Part shown: positions 1 to 6,352 of the stretch, piece by piece
Layout of the letters: each line of letters opens with the position of its first letter
Numbering within the stretch: position 1 is the first letter of the stretch
From: Serratia entomophila
GTDB taxonomy: Bacteria; Pseudomonadota; Gammaproteobacteria; Enterobacterales; Enterobacteriaceae
DNA length: 64,000 nucleotides
Reading direction: 5' to 3'
NCBI RefSeq assembly: GCF_021462285.1
Contig: NZ_CP082787.1
Span: 496,001 to 560,000, forward strand
Notes under the pieces: generated by a model
Told to the model about the DNA's origin: nothing
Databases searched by the model: none
What the model saw: only the letters and a program-made list of their open reading frames with translations
Position numbers and translations under genes: made by a program

Positions 1-689
1 AGCACGATGCCGATAACCGACACTTCGCCCACCCGGCCGGGGCGCAGGTAGCGCATGTAGATGCCCATAAACAGCGCGATCGGCACGGTGGAGCAAACGG
101 TGAACACGCCCCACGGGCTTTCCGCCAGCGCTTTCACCACGATAAGGGCCAGCACCGCCAGGATGATGATCATGATCAGGAAGCAGCCGAACAGCGCGAT
201 GGTGCCCGGTATCGGCCCCATTTCCTTTTTGATGATCTCGCCGAGCGAGGCGCCGTTGCGGCGCGAGGAGATGAACAGCACCATAAAGTCCTGCACCGCC
301 CCCGCCAGCACCACGCCGCCCAGCAGCCACAGCGTGCCGGGCAGGTAGCCGACCTGTGCGGCCAGCACCGGGCCCACCAGCGGCCCGGCGCCGGCGATGG
401 CGGCGAAGTGGTGGCCGAACAGCACGTTCTTGTTGGTCGGCACGTAGTTCAGGCCGTCGTTGTTGACCACCGCCGGGGTGGCGCGGCCGGCGTCCAGCCT
501 CATCACCTTGCTGGCGATGTACAGGCTGTAGTAACGGTAGGCCACCAGATACACCGCCACCGAAGCGACGACGATCCACAGTGCGCTGATGCTTTCACCG
601 CGGCGCAGCGCCACCACGCCCAGGCAGGCGGCGCCGAGTATCCCCAGCAGCATCCAGGGCAGGTGCTTTAAAATCCCCTCTCGTTTCAT
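1..689 (-). CDS. btsT: Pyruvate/H+ symporter BtsT (CstA family), N-terminal part
   Basis: The first 229 residues of an inner-membrane transporter; the C-terminal two thirds lie beyond the left edge. BtsT imports pyruvate with protons and belongs to the CstA carbon-starvation family. The translation contains the family hallmarks FGHHFAAIAGAGPLVGPVLA and GAVQDFMVLFISSRRNGASL, and the stretch AESPWGVFTVCSTVPIALF agrees with E. coli BtsT better than with its paralogue CstA. Several hydrophobic helices are visible (residues about 10-25, 36-52, 115-135 and 160-180). The start is the ATG at 687-689, preceded by an AGGA-type ribosome site. A direct repeat resembling a BtsR site lies about 170 bp upstream, which supports the BtsT assignment. 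Confidence 0.93.
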   Translation of the reverse strand, partial: MKREGILKHLPWMLLGILGAACLGVVALRRGESISALWIVVASVAVYLVAYRYYSLYIASKVMRLDAGRATPAVVNNDGLNYVPTNKNVLFGHHFAAIAGAGPLVGPVLAAQVGYLPGTLWLLGGVVLAGAVQDFMVLFISSRRNGASLGEIIKKEMGPIPGTIALFGCFLIMIIILAVLALIVVKALAESPWGVFTVCSTVPIALFMGIYMRYLRPGRVGEVSVIGIV

Positions 690-860
690 TGAGGTATCCT
701 TAATTCCAGTCTGCAAAAAATGAATGAGTTCATCCGCTTATAAGATGTTTCAGGATTTGGTGCGGATGTCGGTCGCGGGTTTGGTTCAGCGACAGCTCAT
801 CATCGCCGGCGGCGTGCAGGGAAGACATGCGAATTTCAGTCAGCGGTTCAATCCGCCGGG

Positions 861-889
861 TGAACGGTTGCAAATGCGCGGTGAGCGGT
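861..889 (-). promoter_or_regulatory. Candidate BtsR (YehT) response-regulator site upstream of btsT
   Basis: TGAACGGT at 861-868 and TGAGCGGT at 882-889 form a direct repeat with exactly 13 bp between them. Read on the btsT strand they are ACCGCTCA-N13-ACCGTTCA. The motif recalled for E. coli BtsR is ACC(G/A)CT(C/T)A repeated with a 13-bp linker, so there is a single mismatch. The site lies about 172 bp before the btsT start, inside a 335-bp region (690-1024) with no convincing gene. The match is seen in the sequence; the function is inferred. Confidence 0.7.
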
Positions 890-1024
890 TTGCTGAAGAT
901 TGCGTCATTAACTACCCTGGCGCCAGGCACGCCAGTTGGGTATGCGAAAAGCAACGCATGCGGCTCCACGAATCAACTATGGGCACCCTGCTATGCATTC
1001 ATTTCAGGGCGGAATGGAGGTGAG

Positions 1025-1204
1025 ATGAAGTACGTCTTGATGTCTGTGCCGGAAAGCGGCCTGCTGTTGCCGACCCTGTGCCTCAAGCTGCCGACGGACA
1101 CTTTCGCCGCGCTCAAGGCAAATCTGCAGAACCAGCTGGATAGCCCGGCGGTGGTGGAGGCTGCAGAGCAACATCTTAAGATCTATCCAATCAGCATGGT
1201 ATGA
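1025..1204 (+). CDS. Small protein of unknown function (59 aa)
   Basis: Not recognised. The ATG at 1025 follows a good ribosome site (GGAGG at about 1016-1020). The 59-residue product is acidic to neutral with no clear signal peptide; the middle is rich in Leu, Ala and Gln and could form one amphipathic helix. A longer in-frame ORF exists upstream, but its extra residues have no start signal. It stands alone between btsT (divergent) and the bacteriocin locus (convergent). It could be a real small protein or chance; the ribosome site is the main argument for it. Confidence 0.4.
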   Translation: MKYVLMSVPESGLLLPTLCLKLPTDTFAALKANLQNQLDSPAVVEAAEQHLKIYPISMV

Positions 1205-1308
1205 GTGTCCCTTTATCACGTTAAAAATCAATATAATCGAACGTAGATAATGGGGTGGATTAAAAAGACAATGAATATCAAAGTGTTGGGAGAGAACGCC
1301 ACAAGGAA

Positions 1309-1342
1309 CAACGTCCAACAAACCCTCGTTTGCTGGACGTTG
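1309..1342 (-). terminator. Hairpin after the second immunity gene (copy 1 of a repeated element)
   Basis: CAACGTCCA (1309-1317) pairs with TGGACGTTG (1334-1342), with an inner CAAAC/GTTTG stem and loop CCTC. It sits just downstream of the immunity gene ending at 1374. An almost identical hairpin follows the other immunity gene at 2062-2087. Confidence 0.65.
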
Positions 1343-1373
1343 TTTAAAACGCACTTATCGGAAAGTGCCGCGG

Positions 1374-1649
1374 TTATTCGATACCGTATTTTTTCTCGGT
1401 TACGAATGCGGGGGCTTTCCAGTTCGGGCCTTTTTTATAACCACCTTTTCCATTAGATGAAATATAGCCTTTTTCGCGCATATTTTTCACTAAAGAAATA
1501 AGTTCAATATTTGATATGCGACTATTTCCATGCGTGGTGCAGTAACCATCTAATTGAGGGTGTGATACCCCATCATCTCTTCGCCCAGATAGGAATAAAA
1601 CTATCTCCTGGATTTGTTCATTTTCAAACATCGATTTGAAATCAATCAT
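1374..1649 (-). CDS. Probable immunity protein for the orphan toxin tip
   Basis: A 91-residue soluble protein, starting at the ATG at 1647-1649 because AGAGGAAG stands just before it; an upstream ATG at 1676 overlaps the toxin and has no such site. It starts 16 bp after the stop of the orphan toxin tip on the same strand, the standard order for a toxin and its immunity protein. I do not recognise the family with certainty. The sequence has a helical N-terminal half and a Gly/Lys-rich segment (SSNGKGGYKKGP) near residue 70. The function is inferred from position, size and the shared terminator hairpin. Confidence 0.6.
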   Translation of the reverse strand: MIDFKSMFENEQIQEIVLFLSGRRDDGVSHPQLDGYCTTHGNSRISNIELISLVKNMREKGYISSNGKGGYKKGPNWKAPAFVTEKKYGIE

Positions 1650-1665
1650 AATTCTTCCTCTAAAT

Positions 1666-2037
1666 TTATTCATCACCGGCTTTTAGTGCTTCTGGAGTGT
1701 ATAGCAGAGAGCGGTCGCTACTTAATTTGTAGTCTTCCAACGTCGCTGTATGGGTGTTATTCCAAGTAGCACCGTCATCCTCAGGAGACACTCCGTCAGA
1801 TACACCCAGTGCACGATAACGTTCCAGCTCCCTGATTTCGTGAGTATAAAAACGTTTGTCGATATCGGTGGGCTGCAGTTCCCCCGTTAGGATTTTCTCC
1901 AGACGGTCGATCATCACTTTGTTATCGGGGGATTCGCCAAACCGCCCGGTATGCAGTTTCACCTTGTCCACGTCGGCGCGGTCAATACTGGCGCCTTTCC
2001 AGTCCAGATTCTGGATGGGGCCGCCAGCCTTTGGCCC
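1666..2037 (-). pseudogene. Orphan C-terminal toxin tip (displaced bacteriocin/polymorphic-toxin domain)
   Basis: An open frame of about 123 codons begins directly after an in-frame TGA (2038-2040) and has no ATG; the first usable codon is a GTG at 1971. The sequence (RADVDKVKLHTGRFGES near the start, then KRFYTHEIRELERYRALG and WNNTHTATLEDY) recalls C-terminal tips I associate with CdiA/haemagglutinin-type polymorphic toxins of enterobacteria. It lacks any delivery or receptor domain. With its immunity gene it forms an orphan module behind an intact toxin-immunity pair, as often seen in Rhs and CdiA loci. It is probably silent unless recombined onto a bacteriocin N-terminus. Confidence 0.6.
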
Positions 2038-2061
2038 TCAGATCCCATTACCAAAGAAAAT

Positions 2062-2087
2062 GTCCAGCAAACCCTCGTTTGTTGGAC
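2062..2087 (-). terminator. Hairpin terminator after the colicin D-type immunity gene (copy 2)
   Basis: GTCCA (2062-2066) pairs with TGGAC (2083-2087) around an inner CAAAC/GTTTG stem with loop CCTC. On the minus strand it is followed by a T-rich run (ATTTTCTTT), as expected for a Rho-independent terminator. It is nearly identical to the hairpin at 1309-1342. Confidence 0.7.
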
Positions 2088-2123
2088 GTTACTCGAAACG
2101 TAATTTTCAGAAAAAACAGTAGA

Positions 2124-2396
2124 TTAAAGCAGCTTGAATTTTTCTAGCGTTGCTTTTACTTCCTTTCTTAATCCGGCCTCGTCTAGCTCATAATTTTCAC
2201 GATCGGAATCAGGATTATAACAGTCAGCTAAACAGAAAATAGTAGACGATGCTTCATCTACGTCTTTACCATCGATTGATAATTTTCCCATATCTCTCTC
2301 TGCTTTCCACATTGAAATATATGGATCAGCAAATTTGTTTGCGTCAATACTTGAACTGACAAATTCTTTTGCTAAATCAGTTAATTTTTTACTCAT
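2124..2396 (-). CDS. Colicin D-type immunity protein
   Basis: A 90-residue protein that resembles the colicin D immunity protein (ImmD), most clearly at the C-terminus: NPDSDRENYELDEAGLRKEV followed by LEKFKLL, against PDADRANYEIDDNGL and LEKFKL recalled from ImmD. ImmD blocks the active site of its tRNA-cleaving toxin. The protein is acidic (many Asp/Glu), as expected for a partner that mimics the tRNA backbone. The ATG overlaps the bacteriocin stop by 4 bp (ATGA), so translation is probably coupled. A terminator hairpin follows. The family call is from memory of the sequence and no alignment was computed. Confidence 0.85.
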   Translation of the reverse strand: MSKKLTDLAKEFVSSSIDANKFADPYISMWKAERDMGKLSIDGKDVDEASSTIFCLADCYNPDSDRENYELDEAGLRKEVKATLEKFKLL

Positions 2397-4129
2397 CTCA
2401 GTATTCCTTTCTCTATATAATTTTTATACTGCTGGCTGTTTACATCTAGTTTCCACCCAGAAATAAACGAACCATCTTTACTAGTAACAACCACTTTATT
2501 GGTTTTGTAATTAAAAAAGACCTTGGAATCTTCAACCAGTAAATAAGTGCCTTTTTCTACTGTACCTTTATCCTCTAAGTGTGCCTCTAGAGCATCACGA
2601 AATTTAGTCAATGTTTCACGATTTTTCTTCGTATCATTGATACCAAAATCACTAGCATGCTTAAGATACTTTTTATCCAATTGTTTCCGGGTAAAACGAC
2701 CCGAATCTAAAGGATCGCTCACCATCACATAGATGGCTTCTACGCCCGCCTCCGTCGCATCCGGCTGCCACAGGATAAAGTCCTGCAAATCCTGCACCAC
2801 ATCCGCCGGGAAGGTCGTGACCACGATACTGTCCGCCTGCCTGACATCGGTGCCGGTATGCACGGGCGACGCGGGCACCGGTGAACCGTTGCCGGTATGT
2901 GATGGCGCTGCCGGCCCGGTTGGCACCGGATTTATAAGTATCGTCCGCGCAGGCACGTCTCCGATGGCCGGCAACGTGATTGTATCCAGTCCCGTCTGTT
3001 CGTCACGCACCGTTCTGAATATTGGCACGCCCGGCGACACACCGCCAACGCCGGTTCTGACAAAGTTTACACGCTGACTGCCATTATCGTCAGTGGTGAT
3101 AAACCCGCGTACCGGCAAATTGACCGAGGTCATGCCGGGCTGGATTGTCGTCGTACCTGCCGCCAGGCTCGCCTGCAGGGCAAACAGATTGACATCCCGG
3201 CCTGGAACCTGGGCACTTCCTGCTCCGGCTTCAGTCGGGTAGAAGCCGAGTGCAAATGCACCGAGCACCGCCCCTGCCGCGACTGCGGTACCGGCTCGGA
3301 TACTGCCCACCTCACTGGCTCCCCGCCACAATGCGCTCGAGGCCCAACCGGCCAGTTCGCTCGAGGTCGTCATCACGCCTTGTCCAAGCGTCGACATCTG
3401 AAGTACCCCTGGAGCACGATTGAGCACCATGGCGCCTGCGGCCGACAGTACGGCCGTGGCCGCTCGGGCTTTTTCGGGCGTGTACGCCGGGGTGTCCAGC
3501 AAACCCACCTTGCCGAACAGGGCTTTCCTGGCTTCTTCGGCCTTGCGGGCTTCCTCGGCCTTGCGGGCTTCCTCGGCCTTGCGGGCTTCCTCGGCCTTGC
3601 GGGCTTCCTCGGCCTTGCGGGCTTCTTCGGCCTTACGAGCAGCCTCCGCCTTAGCTGCAGCATCAGCAGCCTGATGCTTGCTTAGCGCGTTTTGAATATC
3701 GTCGGTGACCTGGACAACCGCTTTGGCCTGCGTTTGTTTTGCCTCATTGGGCAAGGTTTTTATCACCGTGCGATTATTGTTGCTGCCCCCGGTTTCATAC
3801 CGCGTTGTGACCGTATCAGGCATCAGGTTATGCGATTTTTGCCAGGCGTCAACGATTTGCTTTTGGGATGACGGTTGCTTATCGAGAGGCTGTTTGTCAA
3901 ACGCATTGCGCATTACCTTATACGTTGGTGTGGACGTCGCGGCGAGCGTGCTCGTGGGAAGGGATTGCCTTACCGCATCGCCAATCGCCGCATTGATAAG
4001 CGTCCCGTCGATAGGCCCGTCGCCGGCCCAGCTGCCACCGGAAATATGGTTTTCCGTTTTTATCTGCGCCTCAGTTTTTGTGCTGCCGGGAGTGTGGGTG
4101 GTAGGCGATGATTTGACCAGGGAACTCAA
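2393..4129 (-). CDS. Colicin D-type S-pyocin-like bacteriocin (tRNA nuclease), main body
   Basis: A 578-residue frame ending in a colicin D-like nuclease domain: LDKKYLKHASDFGI, TKKNRETLTKFRDALEAHL and KGTYLLVEDSKVFFN match the catalytic region that cleaves the anticodon loop of tRNA-Arg; Lys and His of the KKY-KH segment correspond to its catalytic cluster. Before it lies an S-type-pyocin-like domain (about residues 330-480, ending GVEAIYVMV), and near residues 160-200 a charged coiled coil made of an EEARKA repeat. The annotated start is only a TTG at 4129. The frame continues upstream without change as far as a TAA at 4151-4153, beyond which the same frame encodes the glycine-rich N-terminus. 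The intact gene would be about 677 codons, close to colicin D (697 residues). Confidence 0.87.
   Translation of the reverse strand: MSSLVKSSPTTHTPGSTKTEAQIKTENHISGGSWAGDGPIDGTLINAAIGDAVRQSLPTSTLAATSTPTYKVMRNAFDKQPLDKQPSSQKQIVDAWQKSHNLMPDTVTTRYETGGSNNNRTVIKTLPNEAKQTQAKAVVQVTDDIQNALSKHQAADAAAKAEAARKAEEARKAEEARKAEEARKAEEARKAEEARKAEEARKALFGKVGLLDTPAYTPEKARAATAVLSAAGAMVLNRAPGVLQMSTLGQGVMTTSSELAGWASSALWRGASEVGSIRAGTAVAAGAVLGAFALGFYPTEAGAGSAQVPGRDVNLFALQASLAAGTTTIQPGMTSVNLPVRGFITTDDNGSQRVNFVRTGVGGVSPGVPIFRTVRDEQTGLDTITLPAIGDVPARTILINPVPTGPAAPSHTGNGSPVPASPVHTGTDVRQADSIVVTTFPADVVQDLQDFILWQPDATEAGVEAIYVMVSDPLDSGRFTRKQLDKKYLKHASDFGINDTKKNRETLTKFRDALEAHLEDKGTVEKGTYLLVEDSKVFFNYKTNKVVVTSKDGSFISGWKLDVNSQQYKNYIEKGILR
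3531..3638 (-). repeat. Six 18-bp tandem repeats coding for EEARKA
   Basis: Six head-to-tail copies of an 18-bp unit (GCTTCCTCGGCCTTGCGG on the + strand; the first and last vary slightly), giving (EEARKA)n in the bacteriocin coiled coil. The units are in frame, so copy-number changes would lengthen or shorten the rod without breaking the frame. Confidence 0.95.
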
Positions 4130-4150
4130 AACACGGATAGACCTTCCGTT

Positions 4151-4426
4151 TTAATCGACAAATGAAGTGTTTTCCGCTGTCATGACGATGCCATTCATGG
4201 TGGGATGACCATTCCTGTCAATCACCACAGGCCCAAACGGGGTCATGTAGCTGTCACCGACATTTAGGGTTTCCACCCCCGTCGAAGAGCCGGAATTATC
4301 GCGATCGCCACCATTATTACCCGTTGACTCTGTTGGCCCGGGGCGGTCCCGGTCACCAGAAACCGTCATGTTCTCTTCACCGTCCGGCGACTGCAGGCTG
4401 AATCTTGCATTCACATTAAAAAACAT
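4151..4426 (-). CDS. N-terminal segment of the bacteriocin, cut off by an in-frame TAA
   Basis: A 91-residue frame with a clear start (AGAGGC before the ATG at 4424-4426). It carries a Gly/Asp/Asn-rich stretch (about residues 24-50) like the flexible translocation regions at the N-termini of colicins and klebicins, then GDSYMTPFGPVVIDRNGHP. It ends FVD-TAA, and the same frame continues NGRSIRV into the bacteriocin. One base change (for example AAA, GAA or CAA to TAA) would explain the break. It could instead be a separate small accessory protein, but the shared frame, the natural read-through sequence and the summed length argue for one split gene. Confidence 0.7.
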   Translation of the reverse strand: MFFNVNARFSLQSPDGEENMTVSGDRDRPGPTESTGNNGGDRDNSGSSTGVETLNVGDSYMTPFGPVVIDRNGHPTMNGIVMTAENTSFVD

Positions 4427-4511
4427 AAAGTGCCTCTTTTTATCAACGCATTATAAATATCCTGTTATGTGGGCAGCGCGAAAAAATGAGCCCACGATAA
4501 ACAAGTGACAC

Positions 4512-5336
4512 TCAGGTATTTAAAATGGCTTTTTCCAGCGCCGTCAGCCGCACTTCAAAGGCGTCTCGCTCGGCCTCCCGGCGTGAACGCTCGTCCTTGA
4601 GTGCCTCAACCAACAACGCCACCACGCCGTTGATATTGATGCTGCGGGCATCATTCAGCACGCTACCGTCATTGAGTTTAATGTCGGTCTGGGTCACCGA
4701 CTGCGGCAGAACCGCTTCCACTTCCTGGGCAATCACCCCGGCTTCCGGCATGCCCTGTTTGAGATAGGTGTAGCCGCCAATTTTGCCGAGTTTGTCCAGC
4801 GCGCTGTCAATGGGGGTGATTTCCGTTTTCATTCGGGCATCGGAACTGATATTCCAGCCACCGCCGGTGATGGCGTAGCCGTCTTGCTTGAAGACGAACC
4901 AGTTATTTTTACTGCCATCGCCAACGTGCATCACGAGCTCGTTGTGGCTCACGCTGTCCTGGTGGTAAATATTGGCCTGTTTGTTATTCGGTCCCTGCAG
5001 ATACAGTCCCTTGGTACTCGATTCTTTGCTGCCATCGGCATTCTGGGGGCGGTTGGCGAAGAACCAGGCGTCAGCGTTGCGCTTGGTCAATTGCCCAGCG
5101 GAAAGCTCGGCGTTGGCTTTAACCTGAATTTCATTCCAGTTTCCGTTCATGTCACGGTAAGAGAGCAGACCATAGTTATCACCATCACCGGTCATCCGCG
5201 ATTGCATCAGCATGATTGAGGTTTTATCGCCGCTGGTGAATTTGCTTTCGATGGCGGCTGAATAATAGATTTGCCCTTTGATGAGCGGCGAGGGGCCGGT
5301 CATCGTTGTAGTGATACTGGCGTTGTGCGAAATCAT
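4512..5336 (-). CDS. Tail-fibre-like protein, C-terminal fragment with peptidase S74 chaperone
   Basis: A 274-residue frame whose last ~110 residues are an intramolecular chaperone (peptidase S74) domain: SDARMKTEITPI, then GVIAQEVEAVLP, SININGVVALLVEALK and a terminal coiled coil. These domains trimerise phage tail fibres and cut themselves off. The first codons (MISHNAS) are an internal Met of the original protein. The real beginning is the neighbouring frame (5333-5749), and the two are separated by a 98-bp tandem duplication. Removing one copy restores a 380-codon gene. As it stands the product is probably non-functional. Confidence 0.8.
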   Translation of the reverse strand: MISHNASITTTMTGPSPLIKGQIYYSAAIESKFTSGDKTSIMLMQSRMTGDGDNYGLLSYRDMNGNWNEIQVKANAELSAGQLTKRNADAWFFANRPQNADGSKESSTKGLYLQGPNNKQANIYHQDSVSHNELVMHVGDGSKNNWFVFKQDGYAITGGGWNISSDARMKTEITPIDSALDKLGKIGGYTYLKQGMPEAGVIAQEVEAVLPQSVTQTDIKLNDGSVLNDARSININGVVALLVEALKDERSRREAERDAFEVRLTALEKAILNT

Positions 5337-5489
5337 TGCACCGCCGGAGATATCAACGCCATTGAGTAATGCTGCTCTGCCCGAGGCGAGGGGCCGGTCA
5401 TCGTTGTAGTGATACTGGCGTTGTGCGAAATCATTGCACCGCCGGAGATATCAACGCCATTGAGTAATGCTGCTCTGCCCGAGGCGAGG
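5287..5489. repeat. 98-bp tandem duplication inside the tail-fibre gene
   Basis: 5287-5391 and 5385-5489 are identical over 105 bp at an offset of 98 bp. Since 98 is not a multiple of three, the second copy shifts the reading frame. The identity of the copies points to a recent event. Confidence 0.97.
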
Positions 5490-5749
5490 TTAAATCCGAA
5501 AGGCCGTAACGTGCTCCACTGTCCATCCTGAGCCTGACCTTCCGGCGTGGTCATCATATAAAAATTTTGGCCGTCATTACGCAGTATCACACCGGTTTTG
5601 CCGGTGGCCAGGCGGAAGCCGTTAGCCGATGTGGAGACGATTTCACCGTCGCTGACGATACGTTTGCGCAGCGTGGTGAGGGATTTGAGCTCGGTGATGT
5701 CGTCATTGACACCGTTCAGTACCTGCGCGTTTTTGTTTTGTTCTGCCAT
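5333..5749 (-). CDS. Tail-fibre-like protein, N-terminal fragment (frameshifted by duplication)
   Basis: 138 residues from an ATG at 5749 with a good ribosome site (GAGGAG). The N-terminal part (residues 1-117) contains a predicted short helical region followed by beta-rich sequence typical of fibre proteins. After ISHNASITTTMTGPS the frame is lost because the 98-bp unit is repeated, and the last ~14 residues are out-of-frame translation. No other phage structural genes are nearby. A LexA-type box stands 116 bp upstream, so the gene and the bacteriocin behind it are probably SOS induced together. Confidence 0.78.
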   Translation of the reverse strand: MAEQNKNAQVLNGVNDDITELKSLTTLRKRIVSDGEIVSTSANGFRLATGKTGVILRNDGQNFYMMTTPEGQAQDGQWSTLRPFGFNLASGRAALLNGVDISGGAMISHNASITTTMTGPSPRAEQHYSMALISPAVQ

Positions 5750-6352
5750 GATAACTCCTCGATTTATTAATAACTTCCTGCCATGTAATTAGTTCAGGCT
5801 CGCACTTGATAGGTCGTTAACTGCGTGGCGCCTTCAGGGCGAACTTGCCTGCAAAGAACATAAATACTGTATTTATATACAGTAAAATAAGTGTGCCGGG
5901 ATATAAATGTCAAATGATGATGGTTATCATTTGTTGTGTGGTGGCGGATACAAAAGGGGGGAAAGCCGGCCTGCGCTCAGTCCAGGCTGCTTTACAACAC
6001 TGTGATGGTTAAGGATGAAAAGTTGACGTCTGAGGGGCTCCAGATGAATCGGCGTTGCAGCGTCTGCATATGGTCAGTACTAACGACAGAGCAACACAGG
6101 AGGATGCTGTAGCCCCTTCCTTATTATTGCTGCATAGGCAACACCCGCCCGACAGCCGCTGCTGCCAATGCAGCAGCCGGTATATGCCGTTCTTGCTCAA
6201 CCTGCGGTTTTTCAACCACATCCCTCCAGCGGGCGGTTGGCACGCATCCTGCTAAAGGATTTATAACCAAAACACTGATTGCATTATCTGTAAATCAATA
6301 ATGGTTATATGCACGCCGCATAACGGCGCCGACATTCAGAGGGAGAGGAAGC
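5750..6352. other. 603-bp intergenic region between the bacteriocin locus and sfnG
   Basis: It holds the LexA box (5865-5884); a dyad CAAATGAT-N7-ATCATTTG at 5911-5933; and, near sfnG, an inverted repeat ATAACCA (6263-6269) / TGGTTAT (6302-6308) that ends about 44 bp before the sfnG start and could be an operator. The stretch 5940-6250 shows no gene I can support; small frames there lack ribosome sites. Confidence 0.5.
5865..5884. promoter_or_regulatory. LexA (SOS) box
   Basis: TACTGTATTTATATACAGTA matches the enterobacterial LexA consensus (TACTGTATATATATACAGTA), with the invariant CTG-N10-CAG at 5867-5882. It lies 116 bp before the tail-fibre-like gene and heads the leftward bacteriocin locus, so SOS control of bacteriocin synthesis is likely. 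Confidence 0.9.

Noticed and set aside
4443..4485. A second LexA box directly before the bacteriocin N-terminal frame
   Set aside because: CTG and CAG are present but separated by nine bases, not ten, and the flanks do not match; the real box is at 5865-5884.
4512..5749. Prophage remnant
   Set aside because: Only one tail-fibre-like gene is present, with no capsid, tail, integrase or attachment repeats; a bacteriocin-associated gene explains it better.
6009..6255. Short frames on both strands in the sfnG upstream region
   Set aside because: No ribosome sites and low-quality translations; the region is better explained as regulatory or empty.
6302..6340. A sigma-54-type promoter before sfnG (as for some Pseudomonas sfn genes)
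   Set aside because: TGG and TGC elements are present but their spacing is too short for the -24/-12 consensus.
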